Assembly (NCBI RefSeq): GCF_000764185.1
Contig: NZ_JQEC01000039.1
Coordinates: 1-64,000, forward strand
DNA: 64,000 nucleotides
Reading direction: 5' to 3'
Source: Colwellia psychrerythraea
GTDB lineage: Bacteria; Pseudomonadota; Gammaproteobacteria; Enterobacterales; Alteromonadaceae
The notes under the pieces are model-generated. The model was given only the letters and a program-made list of their open reading frames with translations. It had not been told where the DNA came from and did not search any database. The position numbers and the translations under genes were made by a program. The first letter of the stretch is position 1. The number at the start of each line of letters is the position of its first letter. Positions 47,562-56,729 of this stretch are shown piece by piece.

Positions 47562-48710
47562 GTGATTTTTAGAAGTTGTCTTACCACGTTTTTAGTTGTT
47601 TTTATTTCCTCTTGCTCTAGTTTTTCACAAAGCCCTCCTCCAAAGAAAGAGTTTTTTAATGTAGCACTTAACTATGATTTATTTGATGTTGTCCCCCAAC
47701 AAAAAAATATTTCTGATGATATATTTTATTTAACAGCAGAGCAGAAAATAGAAGTTTTTACTCAAGTAAATAAAAGAATAGCTTTAGGTGAGCCCAAGCA
47801 TGAAGCCCTGTCTAAAGTCTTGCAGTCTCGTTTAGGTAGCTTTACTTACTATGGTGAGACATATAAGGCAGAAGAAGCAGCTCGGTTAAACAAAGGTAAC
47901 TGTATGAGTCTAGCAGTTCTTACGGGGGCTTTTGCAGAATTAATAGGCTTAGAGTATAGCTTTAGAGAATTAACAACACTGCCTACCTTTGATAAACAAA
48001 ATAACCTGATTTTGTCATCATCTCATGTGCAAAGTATTTTATATGACGATAGGTTTTTACCCGAAGATGATGTTATATATTTTGCTAAGCCAAGTATAGT
48101 AATCGACTACTTCCCTGATAATAATGATTTAAAAGGTCGAAAGGTTTCTAAGTCTGCCTTCATTTCTATGTATTATAAGAATCTTGCTGCTGATGCATTA
48201 ATTGAAAATAAACTCGATGAGGCGTTCAATCTGGCGGAAAAGTCATACCAATATGACCGATCAAATATTGCTGTACTCAATCTACTCGGCGTTATTCACC
48301 GCCGGGCAGGGGATAATCGAACCGCTGAAAATATTTATAAAGTAGGCATGAAAGTAGATTCATCTCATTTAATACTGATGAGTAATTATATAGTGCTATT
48401 AAACAGTGAACAACGGTTTGCTGAAGCCGATCAAATAGAAAAAAAGATTGATTTTCTGGACGATCCCAATCCATACCAATGGTTAGAACAAGCTTACGCG
48501 GCTAAAAATAATCGGAAAGCGGCTTTATATTTTCAAAAGGCACTGAAAAAGGCACCTTATTTACATCAAGCATATATGGGGCTTTATCAAATTCACCTAG
48601 CTGAGGGGGAAGAACTTCAGGCAAAACAAATGTTAAATAAAGCGCTAGAGTGGAGCTATGAAGTAGAAGAAAGGAAAATGTATAAATATAAGTTATATAG
48701 CCTGAGGTAG
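47562..48710 (+). CDS. Lipoprotein with transglutaminase-like and TPR regions
   Basis: 382 residues, GTG start. The signal peptide has lipobox 'ISSC' (Cys18). Residues ~65-170 look like a transglutaminase/cysteine-protease core: 'LNKGNCMSLAVLTGAFAELIGLEYSFRELTTLP' supplies the Cys and a downstream His lies in 'SSSHVQSILYD'. From ~210 to the end there are about four TPR-like helical pairs ('AFNLAEKSYQYDRSNIAVLNLLGVIHRRAGD'). It is probably a periplasm-facing scaffold or processing protein; partner unknown. Single gene with its own terminator. Confidence 0.75.
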   Translation: MIFRSCLTTFLVVFISSCSSFSQSPPPKKEFFNVALNYDLFDVVPQQKNISDDIFYLTAEQKIEVFTQVNKRIALGEPKHEALSKVLQSRLGSFTYYGETYKAEEAARLNKGNCMSLAVLTGAFAELIGLEYSFRELTTLPTFDKQNNLILSSSHVQSILYDDRFLPEDDVIYFAKPSIVIDYFPDNNDLKGRKVSKSAFISMYYKNLAADALIENKLDEAFNLAEKSYQYDRSNIAVLNLLGVIHRRAGDNRTAENIYKVGMKVDSSHLILMSNYIVLLNSEQRFAEADQIEKKIDFLDDPNPYQWLEQAYAAKNNRKAALYFQKALKKAPYLHQAYMGLYQIHLAEGEELQAKQMLNKALEWSYEVEERKMYKYKLYSLR

Positions 48711-48875
48711 TAGTCAGAGATCAGTCATTCCATGATAGTTTTTTGTGATCGATGTCTAGATACCAACTTAGCTCACTTTTAGCTTGAATTTGATAATAGT
48801 CCGGCAGATAAAAACAATGATTTTCGAGTGCTAATGCAAAAATAAGCTCGCTATCACTATATATTTATTAGTTAC

Positions 48876-48902
48876 AAAGGAACGAAATATGTTCCTTTTT
48901 TT
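48876..48902 (+). terminator. Rho-independent terminator after TPR lipoprotein gene
   Basis: An 8-bp stem (48876-48883 with 48891-48898) with a 7-base loop and a following T run. It sits 166 bp beyond the stop codon, so the transcript would have a long 3' untranslated region. No gene was seen in between. Confidence 0.7.
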
Positions 48903-48940
48903 ACTTATACTATTTTAAATGTGTTCATAACATGATTTAA

Positions 48941-48956
48941 TCAAACACTTGTTTGA
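48941..48956. promoter_or_regulatory. PsrA-like operator upstream of acyl-CoA dehydrogenase
   Basis: TCAAACA-CT-TGTTTGA is a perfect 7-bp inverted repeat. It contains CAAAC-N4-GTTTG, the described binding pattern of PsrA, the TetR-type fatty-acid regulator of many non-enteric gammaproteobacteria. It lies 63-78 bp before the start codon. It predicts derepression by long-chain acyl groups. Confidence 0.65.
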
Positions 48957-49018
48957 AAGGTCTGACCTCAGACCAGTTTATTTTTGTCAAACCAAAAAGT
49001 TAACTATTGGAGAAAGTC

Positions 49019-50815
49019 ATGCCAGAGTACAAAGCACCGATCAGAGACATTAAGTTTGTTATGCAAGAGTTGTTCGATTGCGATAGCCACTATCAAAAAT
49101 TAGGTTATGAAGATGCTAGTTTAGATATGGTTGATGCAATTATTAACGAAGCGGCAAAATTTACAGAGCAAGTTATTGCTCCAATCAATCAAATTGGTGA
49201 TGAACAAGGTTGTACTTGGACCGATGGTAAAGTGACGACCCCTGATGGTTTTAAAGAAGCTTATCAACAATATGTAGAGGGTGGTTGGCCAACACTAGCG
49301 CAAAATGTAGACTTTGGTGGCCAAGGTTTACCACATTCATTAAACACTGCAATAACTGAGCTTTTCTCTAGTGCTAATCATAGTTTTGCTATGTATCCAG
49401 GTTTAAGTCATGGTGCATTAGCAACCATTGAAGCACATGGCAATGAACAGCAAAAAAGTCAGTTTATACCTAAGCTAGTTGAAGGTAGTTGGACAGGAAC
49501 CATGTGCTTAACTGAAGCTCATTGTGGTACCGATTTAGGCATGTTACGTACTAAAGCCGAGCTAAATGATGATGGTAGTTACTCGTTAACAGGCTCAAAA
49601 ATATTTATTTCTGCAGGTGAACACGACTTATCCGATAATATTGTCCATATTGTTATTGCCAGAATTCCAGGCTCACCTGAAGGCAGCAAAGGTATTTCGC
49701 TATTTATTGTGCCTAAGTTTAATGTTACTGACGAGGGTGAAACAAGCGACCGTAATGCTGTTTCTTGTGGCTCTATTGAACATAAAATGGGCATCAACGC
49801 GAATGCAACTTGTGTCATTAACTTTGATGGTGCGAAAGGTTATTTGATTGGTGAAGTGAATCGCGGTTTGAATTGCATGTTTACCTTTATGAACGTTGCC
49901 CGCTTAGGTGTAGCCACTGAGGGGGTCGCTGCAGCAGAGGCATCATTTCAAGGTGCACTAGCTTATGCAAAAGACAGGCTACAGATGCGCTCTTTATCAG
50001 GGGTGAAGAACCCAGAAGGGCCAGCGGATGCAATCATAGTTCACCCTGACGTTCGTCGCATGTTATTAACACAGAAGTCCATTGCAGAAGGTGGTCGAGC
50101 ACTGATTGCCTATTTAGCACAACTAGTTGATATCGGTCATGCTAGTAGCTGTGAAGAAGAAAAAGCAGCGGCAGAAACTAAACTGGCTTTATTAACGCCA
50201 ATTGCTAAAGCTTTCCTTACCGAGCTCGGTTTAGAGTGTACAAGTCATGGTGTGCAAGTTTTTGGTGGCCACGGTTTTATCAAAGAGTGGGGCATGGAAC
50301 AACTAATGCGTGATACAAAAATTAGTTGTTTATATGAAGGCACTACTGGAATTCAAGCACTAGATTTATTGGCTAGAAAAATACTCGGCTCTAAAGGCAA
50401 AATCCTTAAAGCGTTTGGTAGTGAAGTAACCAAGTTTTGCTTAGAAAATGCTGATGATGATGCCATGCAAGAGTTTATTCAGCCAATTATGAGTTTTGGT
50501 GGTGATTGGCAGAAAATGACCGAGAAACTGGGTGAAAAAGCTATGCAAAATCCAGACGAGATTGGCGCTGCTTCTGTAGATTACTTGATGTATTCAGGCT
50601 ATTTAACGCTCGCTTATTTCTGGGCGAAAATGGCCAAAGTTGCACAAGATAAGCTTTCAGAAGGAAGTGAAGAGGAAGCTTTTTATCAAGCAAAAATTAA
50701 AACAGCGCGTTTCTACTTTCAGCGTATATTACCACGTGCCAAAGGTCATGCCGCTTGTGTTGAAAATGGCGGTCAATCGATGATGGCACTAGATGCAGAT
50801 GATTTTTCTTTTTAG
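49019..50815 (+). CDS. Acyl-CoA dehydrogenase with C-terminal extension
   Basis: 598 residues from the ATG at 49019 (GGAG six bases before; a TTG at 49007 is also open). The central FAD/acyl-CoA dehydrogenase fold has 'TGTMCLTEAHCGTDLGMLRTKA' and 'SKIFISAGEHDL'. The catalytic glutamate region is 'GVQVFGGHGFIKEWGMEQLMRDTKISCLYEGTTGIQALDLLARK'. The last ~130 residues are an acyl-CoA dehydrogenase C-terminal-like domain, as in the ~600-residue forms of fatty acid beta-oxidation in marine bacteria. A PsrA-like site upstream agrees with this role. Confidence 0.92.
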   Translation: MPEYKAPIRDIKFVMQELFDCDSHYQKLGYEDASLDMVDAIINEAAKFTEQVIAPINQIGDEQGCTWTDGKVTTPDGFKEAYQQYVEGGWPTLAQNVDFGGQGLPHSLNTAITELFSSANHSFAMYPGLSHGALATIEAHGNEQQKSQFIPKLVEGSWTGTMCLTEAHCGTDLGMLRTKAELNDDGSYSLTGSKIFISAGEHDLSDNIVHIVIARIPGSPEGSKGISLFIVPKFNVTDEGETSDRNAVSCGSIEHKMGINANATCVINFDGAKGYLIGEVNRGLNCMFTFMNVARLGVATEGVAAAEASFQGALAYAKDRLQMRSLSGVKNPEGPADAIIVHPDVRRMLLTQKSIAEGGRALIAYLAQLVDIGHASSCEEEKAAAETKLALLTPIAKAFLTELGLECTSHGVQVFGGHGFIKEWGMEQLMRDTKISCLYEGTTGIQALDLLARKILGSKGKILKAFGSEVTKFCLENADDDAMQEFIQPIMSFGGDWQKMTEKLGEKAMQNPDEIGAASVDYLMYSGYLTLAYFWAKMAKVAQDKLSEGSEEEAFYQAKIKTARFYFQRILPRAKGHAACVENGGQSMMALDADDFSF

Positions 50816-50818
50816 ATA

Positions 50819-51081
50819 ATACCAATCCATCTAAAGAAGTGACCACTTAGAACGGCATTGGCGATATGAGAAAAAGCAAAATATGTGTTGATATAGTTAT
50901 TCTACATCAAACAAATTTTGTGTATTTATCATGATGCCAATGCGTTCCCGAAGGGCGAGTTTTAAAGGCTTATATGTTGCGTTATTGATTTAAACAATAG
51001 AATACTATTCTTGGCAATCAATACCTTGCCTCTAACCTTTAAATTCTCGCTAAGCGATCGCTTTCTTAGATGGAATGGTAT
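50819..51081. repeat. Non-coding element with 21-bp terminal inverted repeats
   Basis: The ends 50819-50839 (ATACCAATCCATCTAAAGAAG without its last base in quotable form) and 51061-51081 are inverted copies agreeing at 18 of 21 positions. Inside lie further inverted pairs: GCATTGGC (50855-50862) with GCCAATGC (50936-50943), and a GCGAG..TTTAAAGG stretch near 50955 pairing with one near 51045. The palindrome AAGCGATCGCTT also lies near the right end. No coding frame. The second element (53040-53194) shares the outer consensus TACCAATnCCAT. It looks like a small MITE- or REP-like element. Confidence 0.65.
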
Positions 51082-51118
51082 AATGAAACCGCATTAGCTG
51101 CTCGTTGCTAAAATAATA

Positions 51119-51155
51119 AAAAAGCGCTTGTCGATTAACTCGACAAGCGCTTTTT
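51119..51155. terminator. Bidirectional terminator between acyl-CoA dehydrogenase and M49 peptidase genes
   Basis: A perfect 16-bp stem (51119-51134 with 51140-51155) around a 5-base loop, with A and T runs at the ends, so it can end transcription on both strands. It is 59 bp beyond the stop of the minus-strand peptidase gene and about 300 bp beyond the stop of the plus-strand dehydrogenase gene. Confidence 0.92.
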
Positions 51156-51213
51156 CTATTTATATATTCTACTTCTGTTACGTAAAGTACTAATAAAGTA
51201 AATGACTAGAGTA

Positions 51214-52923
51214 CTAAAGCCCTAATACTTGCTTACCTTGTTTGAAGACAATATCGACAGGAATACCGGCAGCTTCTAAGCGGGCTAAATCTGCGGCTAG
51301 TGTTTCACCAATAACACCACTATCTTTCACTAATTTATCAACACCTTGATAATCGCCATTACCTTGCAAGGTTAATATCAACTCAGATAAAGAGTCTATT
51401 GCGGCAGTCATCTTTTCAACATTAATGCTATATAAACCTTGCTCATTACGACTAAAAGCACCTTTTTCTTGGAAGTAATTAAAACGTACCATGTTGGCTT
51501 TACCGTGAGCTGAACTAGCACCAAAACGAATTGAACGGAAAATTCCCGCCATAAAGGTAGTGTAATAATCTTCTAGTGTGCCGTCAGTGATCGCGCCTTT
51601 ATTAAGTAATTGGCGAATCATGTATAAACCAAGGATATCGGCTTTACCTTCTTCTAATGCTGAAGCATGTTCTTTTAATGCTTGGCGAACTGGCCCTTGA
51701 CCGTTAAGGGTGTTCTTAATGCCTAAGCCATGAGCTACTTCATGAAACATGGTATTAGCAAAAAAACCGGTAAAAGTGACATTTTCACGCTGTTCAGGCA
51801 CAATCAGCGTATCTGCGATTGGTAACATAATGGCATCAAACTTAGCACGCATCGCATTTTTTAATTGTAAGCGTCTAGTGCCTTTTTTAAGCTGAACTTC
51901 TTCATCATTAGGTAAGTTGATAGCTATAGTTTTACTACCCGCATTTGAGTGACCGGCATAATAAATAACATCATAAGCATTTAAATCTGCGTCAGAGCCA
52001 GGAACTTCAGCTTTATATTTTTTGGCTACCGGTAAACCTTTTTGCAACTCAGGTAAAAATTGAGCATATTTGGCCAGTTTTTCACTCCAAGCAAGGTCTT
52101 TAATTAAAACGTATGATTCAAAAGCGGCACGGTAACCATAAAGTTGATCTTCATAGCTCTCAATGGGCCCAATAACCACATCAATAGGGTTGTTTTTCAT
52201 ATCCATCCAAGCAAAGTCAGAAGCTTGATATTCATCGGTGCGTAATGCTTGAGCACGCATGGTTAGATAGTTAGCAAATTCTTTATCGTCAGCAAACTTT
52301 GCCGCTTCATCAAGAATAGCTGCAGCACGGGTCATTTTGTCATGATATATTTCAGAGTATGCAACACTAATCAACTTACCTTCGTTATCACGTCGAACAA
52401 TTGAGTAAAGGCCTTTTTTATCGCTAAAGTCACTTTGCTCAAATTCCGCTTTAGTCATATCGCTAGGGTAAAATTCTGCGCCGTGTGCTTTTATCGCCGT
52501 TTGAGATAAAAACACTTTGTCGCCATCGAGACGATCCCAAGGGCCGTAGTTTACCTCAGCAAAGCGCCTGGTTTCTTCATCACTTATGCTAGCTAAAAAA
52601 GTCTTCTTATCTTGTGAGTAGGCTTGTAGCCAAAATAAGTCATCCATTATTTTAGAGGCGTCAATAAGTAAAGATAACATCTGCTTTTGATTTGCTGATA
52701 AATGACTTAAATCAGCATTTAGGGTTACTTCTTTATAGATATTTAAACGGCTTTCAAAGCCACTAAGTAATGCTGGTTGATTTGCTGAAGTACTTTTAAC
52801 AGAGCTTGGTTCAGTCGTTTTAGCGGCATCGATATTTTTTTCGGTGGAATTATTACAAGCAGTTAATGTAGCGCTTGCCAGTAATACTACCGCAGCTATT
52901 TTTGTTAGTTTTAATGCTTTCAT
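51214..52923 (-). CDS. M49-family (DPP III-like) zinc peptidase, lipoprotein
   Basis: 569 residues. The signal peptide ends in lipobox 'LTAC' (Cys23), so the protein is lipid-anchored. The zinc site is H394-E395-x-x-H398 ('FHEVAHGLG') with the third ligand in 'EEGKADILG' (Glu424/425). Classical DPP III has HExxGH with one extra residue; this bacterial form has plain HExxH followed by GLG, as in the M49-like proteins of Bacteroidetes. It probably trims peptides in the cell envelope. Single gene with a strong shared terminator. Confidence 0.82.
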   Translation of the reverse strand: MKALKLTKIAAVVLLASATLTACNNSTEKNIDAAKTTEPSSVKSTSANQPALLSGFESRLNIYKEVTLNADLSHLSANQKQMLSLLIDASKIMDDLFWLQAYSQDKKTFLASISDEETRRFAEVNYGPWDRLDGDKVFLSQTAIKAHGAEFYPSDMTKAEFEQSDFSDKKGLYSIVRRDNEGKLISVAYSEIYHDKMTRAAAILDEAAKFADDKEFANYLTMRAQALRTDEYQASDFAWMDMKNNPIDVVIGPIESYEDQLYGYRAAFESYVLIKDLAWSEKLAKYAQFLPELQKGLPVAKKYKAEVPGSDADLNAYDVIYYAGHSNAGSKTIAINLPNDEEVQLKKGTRRLQLKNAMRAKFDAIMLPIADTLIVPEQRENVTFTGFFANTMFHEVAHGLGIKNTLNGQGPVRQALKEHASALEEGKADILGLYMIRQLLNKGAITDGTLEDYYTTFMAGIFRSIRFGASSAHGKANMVRFNYFQEKGAFSRNEQGLYSINVEKMTAAIDSLSELILTLQGNGDYQGVDKLVKDSGVIGETLAADLARLEAAGIPVDIVFKQGKQVLGL

Positions 52924-53039
52924 AGGAAGTCTCTATCAATAAGTTGCTAAGAGACTAAAAAAAAATGGCCGGGAGTGCAATAGCAAATAGTAATTAAACA
53001 CTTTGTTTGTTGTAAAGCTAACAACTCACTTATAAATAG

Positions 53040-53194
53040 TACCAATTCCATTAAGTTTGTGAGCTGTTGTGCACAGGAAAAACAAATAAATGCAAGGTGC
53101 TCGATTGACCAATAGCTGGCTATTGGAATTGAGAGCAACACCGCTTTGGCATATTTTAACAAGCACAAGCGGCAATAATTTAATGGGGTTGGTA
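53040..53194. repeat. Second non-coding element with related terminal inverted repeats
   Basis: The ends 53040-53054 and 53180-53194 are inverted copies agreeing at 13 of 15 positions and share TACCAATnCCAT with the element at 50819. The interior is different but also folds: CCAATAGC-TG-GCTATTGG is a perfect hairpin (near 53108-53125), extended by GCTC..AATT pairing. It lies between the M49 gene promoter side and the rpsT terminator. Confidence 0.6.
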
Positions 53195-53221
53195 TAACAG
53201 CATTCGAGGAATTCCAGGCAT

Positions 53222-53245
53222 AAAAAAACCGACTTAAGTCGGTTT
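53222..53245 (-). terminator. Rho-independent terminator after rpsT
   Basis: AAACCGACTT-AAGTCGGTTT is a perfect 20-base palindrome (53226-53245) followed, on the minus strand, by four further T. It lies about 60 bp after the rpsT stop. Confidence 0.88.
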
Positions 53246-53307
53246 CTAAATGGAAAACACGGTGCACCATATTTTCACTTCATAAAACTATACAACTAAA
53301 GCAATAA

Positions 53308-53568
53308 TTAAAGTGCTTTTATCGTTGCATTCAAACGGCTCTTAGAACGAGCTGCTTTGTTTTTATGAATAAGACCTTTACTTGCGTAACGATCTAAAAT
53401 TGGTGTAGCAGCAGCTAATTCTTTTGTTGCTACTTCTTTGTCACCAGCTTCAATTGCTGCTAGTACTTTTTTTACTAAAGTACGCATCATTGAGCGACGA
53501 CTTGCATTATGTTGACGGCGCTTTTCAGATTGTCCTGCGCGCTTCTTAGCTTGCTTTGAGTTAGCCAA
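53308..53568 (-). CDS. rpsT: 30S ribosomal protein S20
   Basis: 86 residues, strongly basic. '[30 protein letters not shown]' and '[20 protein letters not shown]' are clear S20 signatures. It binds 16S rRNA early in 30S assembly. It is divergent from murJ, as in many gammaproteobacteria. AGGAG lies just upstream of the start on the minus strand. Confidence 0.97.
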   Translation of the reverse strand: MANSKQAKKRAGQSEKRRQHNASRRSMMRTLVKKVLAAIEAGDKEVATKELAAATPILDRYASKGLIHKNKAARSKSRLNATIKAL

Positions 53569-53615
53569 GGTATTCTCCTAAAAGAGTGATTATAAGCTTA
53601 AATTTAAGGCGACGA

Positions 53616-53644
53616 AATATGCCTTTTTTTTTGCTGTTTGTCAA
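53616..53644 (-). promoter_or_regulatory. Sigma-70 promoter of rpsT
   Basis: On the minus strand TTGACA (plus 53639-53644), a 17-bp spacer and CATATT (plus 53616-53621). This is the best promoter in the 346-bp rpsT/murJ spacer (53569-53914). It gives a short leader of about 40 nt before rpsT. No clear promoter for murJ was picked out in the rest of the spacer. Confidence 0.65.
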
Positions 53645-53914
53645 ATGTTTTAATTGTTTAATTTAATCTTAACGGTAAAGTTAACCATAAAAGCAATTAA
53701 AAAGAATATGGTTGATGTTTACGACTAGATTCGTGGTCGATATAACAAAACATGTTGTGAACAGCGCTAAGTATACATTGTTTAAATAACTAAAATCATC
53801 ACATAATACACATTATTTATCTTCACCATCTTTTTACAGTGTTTTCGAGTCACTTTAGTCAAAGTGTTGTGCTATTAAATCAACCAAATATAATTTTGGT
53901 TGGAGGAAATTTTT

Positions 53915-55534
53915 TTGAGTAAAAAGTTAATTAAATCAGGGCTGATTGTTAGTGCTATGACGTTGGTTTCTCGCATACTAGGTTTAGTTCGAGATGTAGC
54001 CATTGCTAATGTAATGGGAACTGGACTGATGGCAGATGTATTTCTATTTGCTAATAAAATCCCAAACTTTTTTCGTAGACTCTTTGCTGAAGGAGCGTTT
54101 GCCCAGGCCTTTGTACCTGTGCTAAGTGAATATAAGGTCAAGGATGAACAGCAAGGTGATCACCAGGATACAAACTTAGATGAAAAGTCAGGTGAAAAAA
54201 ATAACCAAGAACAAACACGGTTATTAATTGCACAAGTATCAGGCACCCTAGGAGTCATTATCACGGGGGTAACATTGTTTGGCATGTTAGCTTCACCTTT
54301 ATTTGTAATGCTTTTTGGTTTTGGTTGGTTTATTGATTGGTTTAATGATGCGCCAGGTGGAGAGAGGTTTGACCTAGCAAGTAACTTGTTAACCATAACT
54401 TTCCCCTACTTATGGTTTATTAGTCTTACTGCACTGTCAGGCGCAATACTCAATACCATGGGCCGATTTGCAGTAGCCGCTTTTACACCCGTACTGCTCA
54501 ACGTTGCTATTATCGGAATGGCTATTTATGGTGCTCCTTATACCCAAAGCCCCGCTCATGCCCTCGCTTGGGGCGTTTTTTTAGGTGGTTTAATACAATT
54601 TCTATTTCAAATTCCTTTTTTGTATCAAGCCGGTATGTTAGTAAAGCCCAAATGGGCTTGGCATAGTGCAGGCGTAAAAAAAATACGAAAGTTACTGCTT
54701 CCAGCTTTATTTGGTGTGTCAGTGACACAAATCAACTTATTACTTGATACCTTAATTGCTAGCTTTTTAGTCACAGGATCAATTAGTTGGCTTTACTTTG
54801 CTAATAGGTTATTAGAGTTTCCACTGGGTTTATTTGCTATTGGTATCGCAACAGTAGTACTACCTAGCTTGGCAAGGCTGCATAGTAAAAATAATCCCAC
54901 GGAGTTTAGCGCAACCCTTGATTGGGGCATTAGAGTAATCAGCTTTTTTGGCTGGCCAGCCTTAGCTGGATTGATGGTCCTGGCCCAACCCATTATTATG
55001 GTACTGTTAATGCGAGGTGAATTTAGTCAAAATGATGTTGTGCAAGTATCACTTGCACTATTTGCTTACCTATCAGGCTTATTAAGTTTTATGTTTATTA
55101 AAATATTAGCGCCTGGATATTACGCAAGACAAAATACTAAAACACCGGTGAAAATAGGTATTAAAGCCATGGTGGCGAATATGGCCTTCAATTTAATGTT
55201 AGCGCCATTTTTTGGTTATGTGGGGTTGGCCATAGCTACTTCACTTTCAGCAACACTTAATGCTTGGTTGTTATACCGTGGATTAAAAGCTCAAGGTGTT
55301 TATCAACTGTCTACTAAAACATTGACTTTTATTGGTAAATTAGTGCTTAGTGCTAGCGTTATGGCTTTAGTCGTTTATCAATTATCTAGTGACTTTGATA
55401 CTTGGTTAGCGATGGACTTCTTTGAGCAAGTACAGCAACTAACTTTGTGTATTGTTGCTGGTGCTGCTAGCTATCTGGTAATGATTATTTTGTTAGGTAT
55501 ACGTCTGAGTGACTTTAAGGTAATAAAAGAATAA
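53915..55534 (+). CDS. murJ: Lipid II flippase MurJ
   Basis: 539 residues from the TTG at 53915, which has GGAGG about 8 bases upstream and yields the standard N terminus 'MSKKLIKSGLIVSAMTLVSRILGLVRD'. About 14 hydrophobic segments follow. 'ANVMGTGLMADVFLFANKIPNFFRRLFAEGAFAQAFVPVLSEYK' is the MurJ signature. A charged hydrophilic loop (about residues 80-105) is longer than usual. It flips lipid II for peptidoglycan synthesis. It is followed by ribF, ileS and lspA. Confidence 0.95.
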   Translation: MSKKLIKSGLIVSAMTLVSRILGLVRDVAIANVMGTGLMADVFLFANKIPNFFRRLFAEGAFAQAFVPVLSEYKVKDEQQGDHQDTNLDEKSGEKNNQEQTRLLIAQVSGTLGVIITGVTLFGMLASPLFVMLFGFGWFIDWFNDAPGGERFDLASNLLTITFPYLWFISLTALSGAILNTMGRFAVAAFTPVLLNVAIIGMAIYGAPYTQSPAHALAWGVFLGGLIQFLFQIPFLYQAGMLVKPKWAWHSAGVKKIRKLLLPALFGVSVTQINLLLDTLIASFLVTGSISWLYFANRLLEFPLGLFAIGIATVVLPSLARLHSKNNPTEFSATLDWGIRVISFFGWPALAGLMVLAQPIIMVLLMRGEFSQNDVVQVSLALFAYLSGLLSFMFIKILAPGYYARQNTKTPVKIGIKAMVANMAFNLMLAPFFGYVGLAIATSLSATLNAWLLYRGLKAQGVYQLSTKTLTFIGKLVLSASVMALVVYQLSSDFDTWLAMDFFEQVQQLTLCIVAGAASYLVMIILLGIRLSDFKVIKE

Positions 55535-55685
55535 AAATAACCATAAATAAAGTGTTTGAACTGCTGATTATTCGCGCCCGCTGGTATATAATTTCCCGAT
55601 TTATTTATGCGAATGTCAATGTTGAGGTTCGTCAGTGACTTTTTTGAGTCATTTAGTGTGATAGTGAAGGGCAGAATAATAGCTG

Positions 55686-56606
55686 ATGCAGTTAGTTCGC
55701 GGTATACATAATATTCGATTACAAGATCATGGTTGTGTATTAACTATTGGTAATTTTGATGGTGTGCATTTAGGCCACCAGCAAGTAATTAAAGCCCTAG
55801 TACGTAAGGCTAAAGCATTAAATAGTGTTGCAGCTGTATTAGTTTTTGAACCACAACCACAAGAGCTATTTTCACCAGAAACTGCACCTGCTCGATTATG
55901 CCGTTTACGTGATAAATATAATTTATTAGCACAATTAGGCGTACAGCGACTTATTTGTGTCAATTTTACCTTAAAATTTGCTAATCAAAGTGCCCAGCAC
56001 TTTATAGAGCATTTATTGGTTAATAAATTAGGAATAAAACACCTTATTGTTGGTGATGATTTTCATTTTGGTAAAAATCGTACGGGTAACTTCTCCATGT
56101 TATGTCAAGCAGGAGATAAGTATGGTTTCGACGTTTCAGATACCACAAGTTATAAAATGGCCGATTGCCGCATTAGTTCCACCGTTATTCGTCAAGCATT
56201 AGAGCAAGACGACCTAGTGACAGTGAAACAGATGTTAGGCAGAGAATACTCAATAATTGGTCGCGTTTTTCACGGTGATAAACGTGGTCGCCAATTGGGT
56301 TTTCCAACCGCCAATGTATTGCTTAAAAGGCGTGTTTCGCCGCTAAGTGGTGTTTTTGCTGTTTTGGTAAATACCAATATGGGACAATTTAAAGGTGTTG
56401 CTAATATTGGTGCTAGGCCGACCATTAATGGCGTTAGACAGCAACTCGAAGTACATATTTTTGATTTTGATGAAAGCTTGTATGGACAATGCATTGAAGT
56501 GATAGTTAAGAAAAAACTGCGCCCAGTGATCAAGTTTGACAGCCTTGAGGCGCTAACTGCGCAAATTCATCAAGATAGTGAACAAGCAAAACAAGTATTG
56601 GCATAA
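55686..56606 (+). CDS. ribF: Bifunctional riboflavin kinase / FAD synthetase
   Basis: 306 residues. The N-terminal FAD synthetase (nucleotidyltransferase) part has 'TIGNFDGVHLGHQQVI' and 'DDFHFGKNRTGN' and 'ISSTVIRQAL'. The C-terminal flavokinase part has 'GDKRGRQLGFPTANV' and 'GVANIGARPTI'. Together they make FMN and FAD from riboflavin. It is located between murJ and ileS in the classic gammaproteobacterial order. Confidence 0.96.
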   Translation: MQLVRGIHNIRLQDHGCVLTIGNFDGVHLGHQQVIKALVRKAKALNSVAAVLVFEPQPQELFSPETAPARLCRLRDKYNLLAQLGVQRLICVNFTLKFANQSAQHFIEHLLVNKLGIKHLIVGDDFHFGKNRTGNFSMLCQAGDKYGFDVSDTTSYKMADCRISSTVIRQALEQDDLVTVKQMLGREYSIIGRVFHGDKRGRQLGFPTANVLLKRRVSPLSGVFAVLVNTNMGQFKGVANIGARPTINGVRQQLEVHIFDFDESLYGQCIEVIVKKKLRPVIKFDSLEALTAQIHQDSEQAKQVLA

Positions 56607-56729
56607 GACCTTACTTAAGTTTTACTTGATATAGTAAAAACAACATATTCAATAAACAGTTATAAATCAGGTTGATATTTATAGCGTTTCGTTAAACTTA
56701 TCAGCCAACATAAACGGATAATGATTTAA

